15,659 nucleotides of DNA from an uncultured Bacilli bacterium (GTDB lineage Bacteria > Bacillota_I > Bacilli_A > RF39 > UBA660). A program made the position numbers and the translations under genes. The DNA is taken from positions 1-15,659 of the forward strand of contig CAKOLG010000028.1 of NCBI GenBank assembly GCA_934096175.1, in the 5' to 3' direction. Below the pieces are notes generated by a model, which made no database searches, had not been told where the DNA came from, and saw only the letters and a list, made by a program, of their open reading frames with translations. This document shows, piece by piece, positions 1 through 7,494 of the stretch (its first letter is position 1; each line of letters starts with the position of its first letter).

Positions 1-942
1 AATTTAACGAATACAGCATTACTAAGAAAAACATCAGATGAAATATGTGAGGAATATGGCTTAAGTGTTTTAACAGAAAAGACTTGTAAATCAGGAATAA
101 ATTTTGAAAATTTTTATAAGAAATCTATGAAAGATTCTGATTATTATAAATTTGCAAAAGAAGATATAGATTATGCTATAAAACGATCATATACTTTAAA
201 ACAATTTCAACAGATGCTAGTATCAATGGGATATAATTATTGTTATAGAGCAGACAAATTAAGTGTGAGAAGAGAGCCATACAAAAGAAATATAAGAATC
301 GAAAGAGCATTTGGAGAAGAGTATTCATTGGAAAATATCAAAAGAAGAATATTTGAAAATGACTATATAAGACAAGAAAAAATAATTCCTTATATGATAA
401 TAAGACATAGACGTTTCACGACAAGAGATAGAATAAGAAGAAAATACAAACCTAAAGGAATAGTTGCTTTGTATTACTACTATAGATATTTGATAAAGTT
501 ATACACTAGAAATAATACACCATATAAATTGACTCCTGAGATGAGAGCAGAAGTAAAAAAGATGGACGAGTATTCGGAAAGAATTAGATTTTTGTGTAAG
601 TATAAGATTGAGACTATGAGTGATATTGATAATGTGAAAGAAAAGAAACAGGAAGAGTTGAAAAGGATTTTGAATACTAGGAATAAATTGTATTATAAGA
701 GACAAAAATTAGACAATGAAAGTGAAAAAGATAGTGTTACTAAAGAAATAATTGATGTTACTTCTGTTTTAACAAAGGTTAGAAAAGAGATTAAGTTGTG
801 TGATGAAATTTATGATGGTATACCAAAGATGAAGGAACAAATAAAAGAACTAGATGATAAAGAAAAGCAGAAAATAAAAGAAAAAGAACAAGAGAAGAAA
901 TTAAAAGAGAAGAAGAAAAAAGATAGAAGGTACGAGAGATAA
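1..942 (+). CDS. Relaxase/mobilization nuclease, C-terminal part (5' truncated by window edge)
   Basis: The frame is open from base 1 to the stop at 940-942, giving 313 residues with no plausible start, so the gene begins outside the window. The segment reads LRKTSDEICEEYGLSV, then TLKQFQQMLVSMGY, then a basic stretch and RFLCKYKIET. This is the pattern I know from the region after the catalytic domain in MobP-type relaxases of Firmicute conjugative and mobilizable elements. The Tyr and HxH catalytic parts would lie upstream and are not visible. The last 90 or so residues are Lys/Glu-rich and probably coiled coil. The relaxase nicks oriT and leads the transferred strand into the recipient. 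A hairpin follows the stop directly, so this is the last gene of the mobilization operon, and the cargo begins just after it. I am confident of the family, less so of the MOB class. Confidence 0.85.
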   Translation, partial: NLTNTALLRKTSDEICEEYGLSVLTEKTCKSGINFENFYKKSMKDSDYYKFAKEDIDYAIKRSYTLKQFQQMLVSMGYNYCYRADKLSVRREPYKRNIRIERAFGEEYSLENIKRRIFENDYIRQEKIIPYMIIRHRRFTTRDRIRRKYKPKGIVALYYYYRYLIKLYTRNNTPYKLTPEMRAEVKKMDEYSERIRFLCKYKIETMSDIDNVKEKKQEELKRILNTRNKLYYKRQKLDNESEKDSVTKEIIDVTSVLTKVRKEIKLCDEIYDGIPKMKEQIKELDDKEKQKIKEKEQEKKLKEKKKKDRRYER

Positions 943-943
943 A

Positions 944-973
944 ATTGGCACAGAGATGTGCCAATAATTTTTG
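944..973 (+). terminator. Rho-independent terminator after the relaxase gene
   Basis: A perfect 9-bp stem (ATTGGCACA at 944-952, TGTGCCAAT at 957-965) closes a GAGA tetraloop. It is followed by an A/T stretch with five T's at 968-972. It starts 2 bases after the relaxase stop and separates the transfer module from the defense-like operon. Confidence 0.75.
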
Positions 974-1049
974 TATAAATAAAGCTCATTTTGTTGAGAA
1001 AATTGAGATTTTGTGATATATTTGTAAAAAATGGAATTTAGGAGAAAAA

Positions 1050-1421
1050 ATGATAGAAGTAGTTGCTGGAGTAATCTATAAAAATAATAAGTTTTTAATA
1101 GCGCAAAGAAATTTTAAAAAGGCTCAGGGTGGATTATGGGAATTTCCAGGAGGAAAAGTAGAAAAAAATGAATCCTATGAAAGTGCATTAATAAGAGAAA
1201 TAAAAGAAGAACTTAATGCGGATATAGAAGTAAATGAATATATAGGAGAAAGCATACATCACTATCCTGAAAAAGATATAAAATTAATTTTTTATAAAGC
1301 AAAATTATTGAGTAAAAAAGTAGAATTGTTAGAACATGAAAGTTGTAAATGGATAACAAAAGATGAAAAAGATAAATTTGAATTTGCAGGAGCAGATAAA
1401 GTAGTATTTGATTTGATATAG
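1050..1421 (+). CDS. NUDIX hydrolase, MutT-like (8-oxo-dGTP diphosphatase type)
   Basis: At 123 residues this is the usual length for a single-domain MutT-type NUDIX enzyme. The Nudix box is complete: G35, E41, R49-E50, E53-E54-L55, matching Gx5Ex7REUxEExGU apart from N56 in place of the last G. GGLWEFPGGK (27-36) in front of it is typical of MutT proteins. The fold hydrolyses a nucleoside diphosphate linked to another moiety, typically a damaged or altered dNTP to NMP plus pyrophosphate. The start has an AGGAG ribosome site at 1040-1044. The next gene starts 8 bases after the stop, with its ribosome site overlapping this stop codon, so the two are co-transcribed. The pairing with a nuclease-like gene and two more pyrophosphatases suggests an operon role rather than general housekeeping. 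The exact substrate cannot be read from sequence. Confidence 0.9.
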   Translation: MIEVVAGVIYKNNKFLIAQRNFKKAQGGLWEFPGGKVEKNESYESALIREIKEELNADIEVNEYIGESIHHYPEKDIKLIFYKAKLLSKKVELLEHESCKWITKDEKDKFEFAGADKVVFDLI

Positions 1422-1429
1422 GAGGAAAA

Positions 1430-2443
1430 ATGAGAGAATTAGTTAGATATGAAAAATATTCAAGAAAAGATATACATGATGTTTTTTCACCAGATACAAA
1501 TTTTACACCACAAACAGGATCTTGGGGACTACATGGAATAATAAGAGTTCCAGGAACACAACATGATTATATATTTCTAGTAACATATGGAAAGAAACAA
1601 TCTGGTCATGAATTTGATGAAAATATAGATGAGAACGGAATTTTAACATGGCAATCACAACCTTCTCAAACTTTAAATGAATCAAGAATAATTGACTTTA
1701 TAAATCATGATTATTTAAAAAACAATATTTACCTATTTTTAAGAACATCTGATAAAGAAGATTATACATATATGGGGCTATTAGCATATGTAGATCATGA
1801 TAACCAAAGAGAAAAACCGGTTTATTTCAAGTGGCAGATTTTAGACTGGAACGAAGACAATTCAAATAGATTAATAAATGACAAAAAAATAAATACATAT
1901 GATATTGAAAAGCTTGACACTAAAAAATTTACATTGGAATTAAATGAAGAAGAAACAGAGTATTCATATGAATACGAAAGTAGAAAAGGAAAAAATACAA
2001 ATGAATTTTATAGCAATAAGAATATCAATTTTGAGGGAGAAATAAAAAAGAATACAGAATTAGGAAAAACAGGTGAAGACGTCGTTGTAGAATATGAAAA
2101 AACTAGACTTATAATGGAAGGAAGAGAAGATCTAGCAGATAAAGTTTTTGCAACAAGAGAAATTGCAGGAAATGCTGAAAGATTTGATGTGCTTTCATAT
2201 GATAAAGATGGAAATGTAAAATATATAGAAGTAAAAACAACTAAAGGAGGATTAAATAATATATTTCATATATCAGAAAACGAAGTTGAATTTTCTGAAC
2301 AATATAAAGATAAATATTATTTATATAGAGTTTATAATTTTAATATAAAAACAATGTCTGCAGATCTAAAGATTATAAAAGGAGCTATAAATAGAGAAAA
2401 ACTACAAGCAACAAATTATACTTGTAGGATAGGAGGAAAATAA
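1430..2443 (+). CDS. DUF3427-like / DUF3883 two-domain protein, PD-(D/E)XK nuclease-like
   Basis: The protein has 337 residues. Residues about 4-140 (ERYSRKDI-like start, then FLVTYGKKQ and WQSQP) resemble DUF3427, a domain also found at the C-terminus of some DEAD/DEAH helicases. Its function is unknown; DNA reading is a guess. Residues about 205-310 match DUF3883, a restriction-endonuclease-fold family of defense loci. It has GKTGE at 212-216, D253 in RFDVL, and E267-V-K269 in YIEVKTT, which together form a plausible D...ExK site. A charged linker joins the domains. The ribosome site AGGAGG overlaps the stop of the NUDIX gene, and this gene's stop shares one base with the next start (TAATG), so translation is likely coupled. 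The best guess is a DNA-targeting restriction-like factor. The catalytic residues look intact, but activity is unproven. Confidence 0.75.
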   Translation: MRELVRYEKYSRKDIHDVFSPDTNFTPQTGSWGLHGIIRVPGTQHDYIFLVTYGKKQSGHEFDENIDENGILTWQSQPSQTLNESRIIDFINHDYLKNNIYLFLRTSDKEDYTYMGLLAYVDHDNQREKPVYFKWQILDWNEDNSNRLINDKKINTYDIEKLDTKKFTLELNEEETEYSYEYESRKGKNTNEFYSNKNINFEGEIKKNTELGKTGEDVVVEYEKTRLIMEGREDLADKVFATREIAGNAERFDVLSYDKDGNVKYIEVKTTKGGLNNIFHISENEVEFSEQYKDKYYLYRVYNFNIKTMSADLKIIKGAINREKLQATNYTCRIGGK

Positions 2444-2751
2444 TGAAAATATATAACAAACTTGTTAGAGATAAGATAACAGATATTATCGAAACAGATG
2501 GAAGAATAGCCAAATACAGAATATTAGATGACAATGAATATAGACAAGAATTAAATAAAAAGTTACAAGAAGAAGTAAAAGAATATTTAGAAGATAACAA
2601 TGTTGAAGAATTAGCAGATATAGTTGAAGTTATTTATGGAATATTAAATTCTATGGATGTTTCAATCAAAGAATTTGAAAAAATAAGAATAAATAAACAA
2701 GAAAAAAGAGGAGCGTTTGAGAAAAAGATTTATTTAGAGGAGGCAGAGTAA
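2443..2751 (+). CDS. MazG-superfamily NTP pyrophosphatase, phosphoribosyl-ATP pyrophosphohydrolase-like
   Basis: The protein has 102 residues. The opening YNKLVRDKI is the signature of a family annotated as phosphoribosyl-ATP pyrophosphohydrolase-like, part of the all-alpha NTP-PPase superfamily. Metal-binding acids are visible as E43-E44-x-x-E47 and E56-x-x-D59 (EELADI). No other histidine biosynthesis gene is nearby, so the HisE role does not fit. Cleavage of a (d)NTP to the monophosphate and pyrophosphate is more likely. It overlaps both neighbours by one base (TAATG at each end), which is strong evidence for a coupled operon. It is not a duplicate of the next gene: the two belong to different branches of the superfamily. 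Confidence 0.85.
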   Translation: MKIYNKLVRDKITDIIETDGRIAKYRILDDNEYRQELNKKLQEEVKEYLEDNNVEELADIVEVIYGILNSMDVSIKEFEKIRINKQEKRGAFEKKIYLEEAE

Positions 2752-3068
2752 TGGATAAGTTAATGCAAGAAATAAAACAATTCAATGAAGAAAGAGATTG
2801 GGATCAATTTCATTCTCCAGAAAATCTTGCCAAGTCAATTGCAATTGAATCAGGGGAATTATTAGAATGTTTTCAATGGGATAGTGAAAATTATAATAAA
2901 GAAGAAGTATGCGAAGAATTAGCAGATGTTTTTACTTACTGCATTCAAATGGCTATGAAACTAAATGTAAATCCTGAAGAAATTGTATTAAAAAAGTTAG
3001 ATAAAACAAGGAAGAAATATCCTGTGGAGAAAGCTAAAGGAGTTAGTATAAAATATAATAAATTATAG
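2751..3068 (+). CDS. MazG-like nucleotide pyrophosphohydrolase, RS21-C6/dCTPase-like
   Basis: The protein has 105 residues. FNEERDWDQFHSPENLAKS near the start, the acidic helices IESGELLE (32-39) and EELADV (55-60), and KYPVEKAKG near the end are the pattern of the RS21-C6/DCTPP1-like MazG branch. Family members hydrolyse dNTPs, often dCTP and modified dCTPs, to dNMP and pyrophosphate. All four expected acids are present (E36, E39, E56, D59). It overlaps the previous gene by one base, and GGAGG just upstream lies in the end of that gene. With the NUDIX and the preceding protein it is the third nucleotide-cleaving enzyme in 2 kb. Substrate preference is inferred only from family resemblance. 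Confidence 0.88.
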   Translation: MDKLMQEIKQFNEERDWDQFHSPENLAKSIAIESGELLECFQWDSENYNKEEVCEELADVFTYCIQMAMKLNVNPEEIVLKKLDKTRKKYPVEKAKGVSIKYNKL

Positions 3069-3076
3069 AAAGTGCG

Positions 3077-3421
3077 ATGTATATGACATATATAAAAATA
3101 GGCAATGAAGAATATCTTACTGTTAAAGACGCATATTTAAATCTATGCGTTGCAAGAAATGCAATATCAAAAAAAATAAAATTCTTAGAAAAGAATGGAT
3201 ATATATTAAGAGTAAAAAATAAAAGGCCTGAAATTTATATCAGCAGAAAAGGATATGAAAAACTAAAAGAAGAAAGAATACAGTATTTAGATAAAATGAT
3301 TAATGATGAAAATAACAAAGGACTAAGAGAATATTATATGGATTTAAAAGAAGCAATAGAAAAACCTGAGTTATGGGATAAATTTCATGAAAAATCAATA
3401 ATACATCATATAGTTTTTTGA
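3077..3421 (+). CDS. Small winged-helix DNA-binding-like protein
   Basis: The protein has 114 residues and I do not recognise the exact family. Residues about 12-58 read like a winged helix-turn-helix: LTVKDAYLNLCVARNAISKK, then IKFLEKNGYILR, then a hairpin-like KNKRPEIYISRKGYEKL. This recalls MarR- or PadR-type domains. Residues 60-100 are a charged helix that could dimerise. There is no strong ribosome site before 3077, and a second ATG at 3083 is equally possible. It starts 8 bases after the MazG-like gene, so it is likely coupled to it. Being inside the operon, it may be its regulator or a DNA-binding subunit. The stop is TGA. Confidence 0.6.
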   Translation: MYMTYIKIGNEEYLTVKDAYLNLCVARNAISKKIKFLEKNGYILRVKNKRPEIYISRKGYEKLKEERIQYLDKMINDENNKGLREYYMDLKEAIEKPELWDKFHEKSIIHHIVF

Positions 3422-3473
3422 TCGATAGCATTTTATAAAGACGATAAATTTAATGATTGAGAAAGAGGAATAT

Positions 3474-3830
3474 ATGCAAAAAGAAAAAATTGAAGAAATT
3501 TTAAATAAATATAAACTCATTAATTTAGATAATAAATTATATATGGAAAAAATAATATATAATTTAGATAAATTTGATAGAGGAGAATGTATTTATCCAT
3601 GCGATGACATTTATTGGCCATTTAGAGTAAATAAGGATCTTGTATATGCCGTATTAGATACACTTGAAAAAGAAAACATCTTAAAAAAACATGTTTTTTT
3701 GAGATGTTGTAGATGTGGTAGAGAAAGGATTATAAATACATATCTAATGAAAAATGAAGAAATTATATGTGAAGAATGTGGTGCTGATAATGATGATAAA
3801 AGCTGCATAATAGCATATGAAGTATTATAA
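3474..3830 (+). CDS. wHTH-like and Cys4 zinc-ribbon protein
   Basis: I chose the ATG at 3474 because AGAGG lies 5 bases upstream. An in-frame ATG at 3453 has no ribosome site. The product is 118 residues. The first 75 are helical and, from PFRVNKDLVYAVLDTLEKENIL, look like a winged-helix or similar DNA-binding fold. The C-terminus has a clear zinc ribbon: C78-x-x-C81 followed by C99-x-x-C102. No known family comes to mind. It lies just before the helicase/nuclease gene (about 20 bases to that gene's start), so it may guide or regulate that protein. Function is inferred from domain type and position only. Confidence 0.65.
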   Translation: MQKEKIEEILNKYKLINLDNKLYMEKIIYNLDKFDRGECIYPCDDIYWPFRVNKDLVYAVLDTLEKENILKKHVFLRCCRCGRERIINTYLMKNEEIICEECGADNDDKSCIIAYEVL

Positions 3831-3850
3831 TTAAGTTGGGGGCAATTATT

Positions 3851-5812
3851 ATGATAGTATATGAAGCGACAAAGCAACTATTTGTGGAAGATGTTGTACA
3901 AGATAGGATTGAAGAAAACATAGATAGAAAATTTTATGAAAAAATGGGATATCATACATCTAAATCTGAAAGAAATGCCTGGAATAACTCTATGCAATAT
4001 ATGATGAAGGTTTTAATAGACAATAATATTCCTGGAAATGTAGGAATAGCAATTGAGTTCAAAATACCTAATACATCAAAAAGAGTGGATTTTATAATAA
4101 CAGGGAAAGATGGAAAATTAAAAAATACTGCTATTATAGTTGAATTAAAGCAATGGACTGAGGCAGATATTGTAAGTGGAAAAGACGGAATTGTAAAAGC
4201 AGTTACTGGACATGCATTAAGAGAAGTAGCACATCCATCATATCAAGCATGGTCATATGCAACAACAATAGAAGACTACAACGAAACTGTACAAGATAGA
4301 CAAATTGACTTACATCCATGTGCATATTTGCATAATTATTTAGCAGTTACACCACCAACTTTGTTATCCGATGATTATAAAACTTATTTAGAAAAAGCAC
4401 CAGCATTTATAAAGGGTGATGTTGAAAAGTTAAGAGATTTTATAAATAAGTATATTAAATATGGTGATGACAAAGAAACTTTATATATGATTGAGAATGG
4501 AAAAATTAGACCATCTAAATCATTACAAGATGCCTTATCAAGTATGTTGAAAGGTAATGAAGAATTTGTAATGATAGATGATCAAAAACTTGTATATGAA
4601 ACAGCACTAGATATGGCTAGAAAATCATATAGAGACGGAAATAAAAGAGTATTAATTGTTAAAGGTGGACCAGGTACAGGAAAATCAGTATTAGCGATTA
4701 ACTTGTTAGTAAAATTAACAAATGAAAATATGGTTTGCTCATATGTAACAAAGAATGCAGCACCAAGAAATGTATATGCAACAAAATTGAGTGGAGATTT
4801 TAGAAAAACAAGAATAAATAATTTATTTAAAGGATCAGGTTCTTTTGTTGAATCATCTGAAAATGAATTTGATGTATTAATTGTTGATGAAGCACATAGA
4901 TTAAATGCAAAATCAGGAATGTTTCAAAATTTAGGAGAAAATCAAATAAAAGAAATTATAAAAGCTTCTAAATTTTCAATATTTTTTATAGATGAATCTC
5001 AAAGAGTAACTTTAAAAGATATTGGAAGTGTTGAAGAAATACAAAAGTATATTGGACAAGCAAATGCAGAATCAGAAGTAATGGAATTAGAATCACAATT
5101 TAGATGTAATGGATCAGATGGATATATTGCATGGTTAGATGATGTGCTAGATATTAGAAAAACAGCTAATAATGAGGGATTTGATTTGGATTATGATATT
5201 AAGATATGTGATGATCCTAATGAAGTAAGAGATATAATTTTTGAAAAAAATAAAATCAATAATAAAGCTAGATTACTTGCAGGGTATTGCTGGAATTGGA
5301 TAAAAGATGGAAAAAATAAATCAGACGTATTCGATATAACAATTCCTGAATATAATTTTGCAATGAGTTGGAATTTAGGTAATAGTCAAACATGGGCAAT
5401 TGATCCTAATTCAGTAAATGAAGTAGGATGTATACATACTTGTCAAGGACTAGAATTTGACTATGTAGGTGTAATTATAGGTAATGATTTAAGATATGAG
5501 GATAATAAAATAGTTACAGATGTTACAGAAAGAGCAAAAACTGACCAATCAATAAAGGGAATATATAAAATGGCCCAGAAAGATTTTGATAATGCTATGA
5601 AAGTTGCTGATGAAATAATAAAAAATACTTATAGGACTTTGATGACTAGAGGACAAAAAGGTTGTTATATTTATTGTACAGATAAAAAATTATCAGATTA
5701 TTTAAAGAAGAGATTAAATCAAAATGAAGGCATAGTTTATCCTATTGATGAAGATGAAAATTATACTGATTTAATGGTTGCAGAAGATAGTGAAGAATAT
5801 AGATATGAATAA
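3851..5812 (+). CDS. DUF2075-family protein: N-terminal PD-(D/E)XK-like domain plus SF1-type helicase core
   Basis: The start is the ATG at 3851, with GGGGG eight bases upstream, giving 653 residues. A TTG at 3836 would add five. Residues about 1-170 look like a PD-(D/E)XK nuclease domain: D80 (RVDFIITG) and E98-L-K100 followed by QW. The ATPase follows: Walker A GGPGTGKS (272-279), Walker B LIVDEAHR (343-350), a second DES motif (FIDESQR, 379-385), ESQFR (414-418), CQGLEFD (531-537) and a final YRTLMTRGQKG (594-604). These are the usual motifs I to VI of DUF2075 proteins, which are related to superfamily 1 helicases and Schlafen-type ATPases. It should use ATP to move on or remodel nucleic acid, and the N-terminal domain could cut it. 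It is the largest protein of the operon and probably its effector. Confidence 0.85.
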   Translation: MIVYEATKQLFVEDVVQDRIEENIDRKFYEKMGYHTSKSERNAWNNSMQYMMKVLIDNNIPGNVGIAIEFKIPNTSKRVDFIITGKDGKLKNTAIIVELKQWTEADIVSGKDGIVKAVTGHALREVAHPSYQAWSYATTIEDYNETVQDRQIDLHPCAYLHNYLAVTPPTLLSDDYKTYLEKAPAFIKGDVEKLRDFINKYIKYGDDKETLYMIENGKIRPSKSLQDALSSMLKGNEEFVMIDDQKLVYETALDMARKSYRDGNKRVLIVKGGPGTGKSVLAINLLVKLTNENMVCSYVTKNAAPRNVYATKLSGDFRKTRINNLFKGSGSFVESSENEFDVLIVDEAHRLNAKSGMFQNLGENQIKEIIKASKFSIFFIDESQRVTLKDIGSVEEIQKYIGQANAESEVMELESQFRCNGSDGYIAWLDDVLDIRKTANNEGFDLDYDIKICDDPNEVRDIIFEKNKINNKARLLAGYCWNWIKDGKNKSDVFDITIPEYNFAMSWNLGNSQTWAIDPNSVNEVGCIHTCQGLEFDYVGVIIGNDLRYEDNKIVTDVTERAKTDQSIKGIYKMAQKDFDNAMKVADEIIKNTYRTLMTRGQKGCYIYCTDKKLSDYLKKRLNQNEGIVYPIDEDENYTDLMVAEDSEEYRYE

Positions 5813-5838
5813 AAAATATATAGATAAGGAATTTGATT

Positions 5839-6024
5839 ATGGAAATTAAGTGCTTAATTTGTGAAGATATAATTGAATCAAAAAGTGTACATGATTTAGT
5901 ATCTTGTAAATGTGAATCTTGTTATATTGACAGTGGAAGTTATTATGCTCATATAGGCGAGAAAGATTTTAGCAAAATAGTTAAAATTTTAGATGATGGA
6001 ACAGAAGTTAAAGCCGATAATTGA
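5839..6024 (+). CDS. Small Cys-rich protein, DUF7695-like
   Basis: The ATG at 5839 has AAGGA eight bases upstream. A TTG at 5833 is the alternative start. The product is 61 residues with KCLIC at 4-8 and CKCESC at 23-28, which gives a likely Cys4-5 metal site. The order of C-x-x-C, IIES, HD and a later SGSYYAHIG matches the small proteins I know as DUF7695, whose function is unknown. It starts 26 bases after the helicase gene and is followed by a strong terminator, so it is the last gene of this operon. A metal-bound accessory or inhibitor of the large ATPase is possible but speculative. Confidence 0.6.
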   Translation: MEIKCLICEDIIESKSVHDLVSCKCESCYIDSGSYYAHIGEKDFSKIVKILDDGTEVKADN

Positions 6025-6047
6025 TATTAATATGTGAATAACAAAAG

Positions 6048-6099
6048 AAAAGCAAAATAATATAAAGATAATAAAATTGCACAATTATTTTGCTTTTTT
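6048..6099 (+). terminator. Rho-independent terminator ending the nuclease/pyrophosphatase operon
   Basis: The 14-bp arms AAAAGCAAAATAAT (6048-6061) and ATTATTTTGCTTTT (6084-6097) are perfectly complementary around a 22-base loop, and T's run to 6099. The A-rich left side also makes it workable on the minus strand. Confidence 0.8.
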
Positions 6100-6333
6100 G
6101 ATAATAAAAGACAAGTTTTGACAAATTTTGCAATTTAAAGATGTTACTATATAAATATAGAAATAAAATTGTAAAATAGAATTGTTTCATTTTTATGATT
6201 TTAAAATTTAGAAGAAGACAATATTATAGTTCAGTTACGAAAGGTATAATTATCTAATCTAATTAATGAAATAGTAGATTTATACAATAAAAAAGAATTA
6301 CTAGTTAATATATAGTAAAAGAAAGGAGCTGCT
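6100..6333 (+). promoter_or_regulatory. Non-coding leader of the graspetide-like cassette with a possible promoter
   Basis: No gene is visible in this very AT-rich stretch after the terminator. A perfect TTGACA (6118-6123) could be a -35 box, but the nearest TACTAT (6145-6150) is 21 bases away, longer than usual. An alternative pair is TTGCAA (6128-6133) with TATAAA (6150-6155) at 16 bases. Another TATAAT lies at 6244-6249 without a good -35. If the first region is used, the leader is about 170 bases. The ribosome site AAAGGAG at 6322-6328 serves the next gene. Confidence 0.35.
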
Positions 6334-6537
6334 ATGAAAAAACATATTTTAGAAGAAAAGGCTTATACATATGAATTGACAAAAAACAAAATAAAAATGA
6401 AAGGGTATTTGTTTAATGACATCAAGGGATTTTGGGTTACAAAAGAAGGAATACCCTGTATGGAAGATGGTAATTTTTCAAAACCAACTTCAAAAAAATG
6501 TGATGTTGAAACAGGAGAGGATCAAAAAGGTGAATAA
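6334..6537 (+). CDS. Candidate graspetide (omega-ester/amide) precursor peptide
   Basis: The peptide has 67 residues and a strong ribosome site (AAAGGAG, five bases before ATG). The first 48 residues or so are Lys/aromatic-rich and would be the leader. The end, PTSKKCDVETGEDQKGE, puts hydroxyl and amine donors (T52, S53, K54, K55) next to acidic acceptors (D57, E59, E62, D63). ATP-grasp ligases join such side chains into ester or amide bonds. The stop overlaps the GTG start of the ATP-grasp gene, and the ligase ribosome site GGAGAGG lies inside this coding region. That position is the normal one for a precursor. There is no PFFARFL-type microviridin leader helix and only one core copy. It could instead be an unrelated small protein. 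The call rests mainly on core composition and linkage. Confidence 0.62.
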   Translation: MKKHILEEKAYTYELTKNKIKMKGYLFNDIKGFWVTKEGIPCMEDGNFSKPTSKKCDVETGEDQKGE

Positions 6538-7489
6538 AGAAATAGAAGTACTTATTATTTCAAATTTAATGGATTTTACAACAGATTTAATATGTATTGA
6601 ATTAAATAAAAGGAATGTGAAATACATAAGATTGAATAGAGATATGTTTAATAAATATAAAATAAAAATTGATATAGAAAGTACAAGTATGTTAGTTGAG
6701 ATAAACGGGGAAGAATATATTATTTCAGATAGAAGTTTGATTTCAATTTATTATAGAGCGCCTGTATTTTTAAGAGAAAATTCTAATGAAACTTTAGACA
6801 TAGAAAATCAACTATATCGTTCACAATGGATGTCATTCATAAGAAATCTTTCAATTTTTGAAAATTGTAGATGGATAAACAATCCTAATTCTACATTTAA
6901 AGCAGAAGATAAATTATTACAACTAAAAAAAGCTAAGGAAATAGGGTTTGATATTCCTTATACATTATTAGTGAATTCTTTAAATTATTTAAATATTAAA
7001 GATGATGAACAATATGTTGTAAAATCATTAGATACAGTGCTATTAAAACATGATAACAAAGAGTTATTTGCATATACAAATATAATATCAGGTAAAGAAT
7101 TAAAAAGGTCAAGATTAGATATTGCACCAATTATTTTTCAAAAATATATTGATAACAAAACTGATATAAGAGTTACAGTTATAGGAAGTAAGATAATTCC
7201 AGTGAGAATAGAAAAAAATAGCATTGGTATAAAGGGAGATTGGAGATTAGAAAAAGAAAATATAGAATATAATGCAATGAAGTTACCAAAAGAAATTGAG
7301 GAAAAATGTGTAAAAATACTTGAAACATTTAAATTGGAATTTGCTGGGATTGATTTAATAGAAAGTAATGGAAAGTACTATTTTATCGAGATAAATCCAA
7401 CGGGTGAATGGGCTTGGCTAAATGAAAAAAGTAATTGTAGAATAGATGAAGCAATTTGCGATTATTTATTAATGAAGGATGTGAAATAA
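6530..7489 (+). CDS. Graspetide-type ATP-grasp peptide ligase (MvdC/MvdD-like)
   Basis: The start is GTG 6530, nine bases after GGAGAGG. It overlaps the preceding stop (GTGAATAA) and gives 319 residues, the usual length for this family. The open frame reaches back to 6416, but that part lies on top of the precursor. Family features include WINNPNSTFKAEDK (115-128), a conserved K165 (YVVKSL) for ATP, FQKYI (203-207), DIRV (212-215), AGIDLIE (272-278) and the magnesium-binding FIEINPTGEWAWL (285-297). The NPTG-W ending is characteristic of microviridin-like ligases rather than RimK or glutathione synthetase. The enzyme activates an acidic side chain as acyl phosphate and couples it to Ser/Thr or Lys of the precursor. 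The family call is strong; product topology is unknown. Confidence 0.88.
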   Translation: MNKEIEVLIISNLMDFTTDLICIELNKRNVKYIRLNRDMFNKYKIKIDIESTSMLVEINGEEYIISDRSLISIYYRAPVFLRENSNETLDIENQLYRSQWMSFIRNLSIFENCRWINNPNSTFKAEDKLLQLKKAKEIGFDIPYTLLVNSLNYLNIKDDEQYVVKSLDTVLLKHDNKELFAYTNIISGKELKRSRLDIAPIIFQKYIDNKTDIRVTVIGSKIIPVRIEKNSIGIKGDWRLEKENIEYNAMKLPKEIEEKCVKILETFKLEFAGIDLIESNGKYYFIEINPTGEWAWLNEKSNCRIDEAICDYLLMKDVK

Positions 7490-7494
7490 TAGAA

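Noticed and set aside
3077..3421. Antitoxin role for the small winged-helix protein
   Set aside because: No toxin-like partner is next to it. It is placed within the pyrophosphatase-helicase operon, so a toxin-antitoxin pair is not supported.
6008..6190. Minus-strand open frame over the intergenic region
   Set aside because: It covers the terminator hairpin and is low-complexity (Phe/Tyr/Leu/Ile), so it is not a convincing gene.
6416..6529. Longer N-terminus for the ATP-grasp ligase
   Set aside because: The frame is open, but it overlaps the precursor gene. GTG 6530 has a good ribosome site and gives the normal family length, so the extension is most likely untranslated. ATG 6503 remains a weak alternative.
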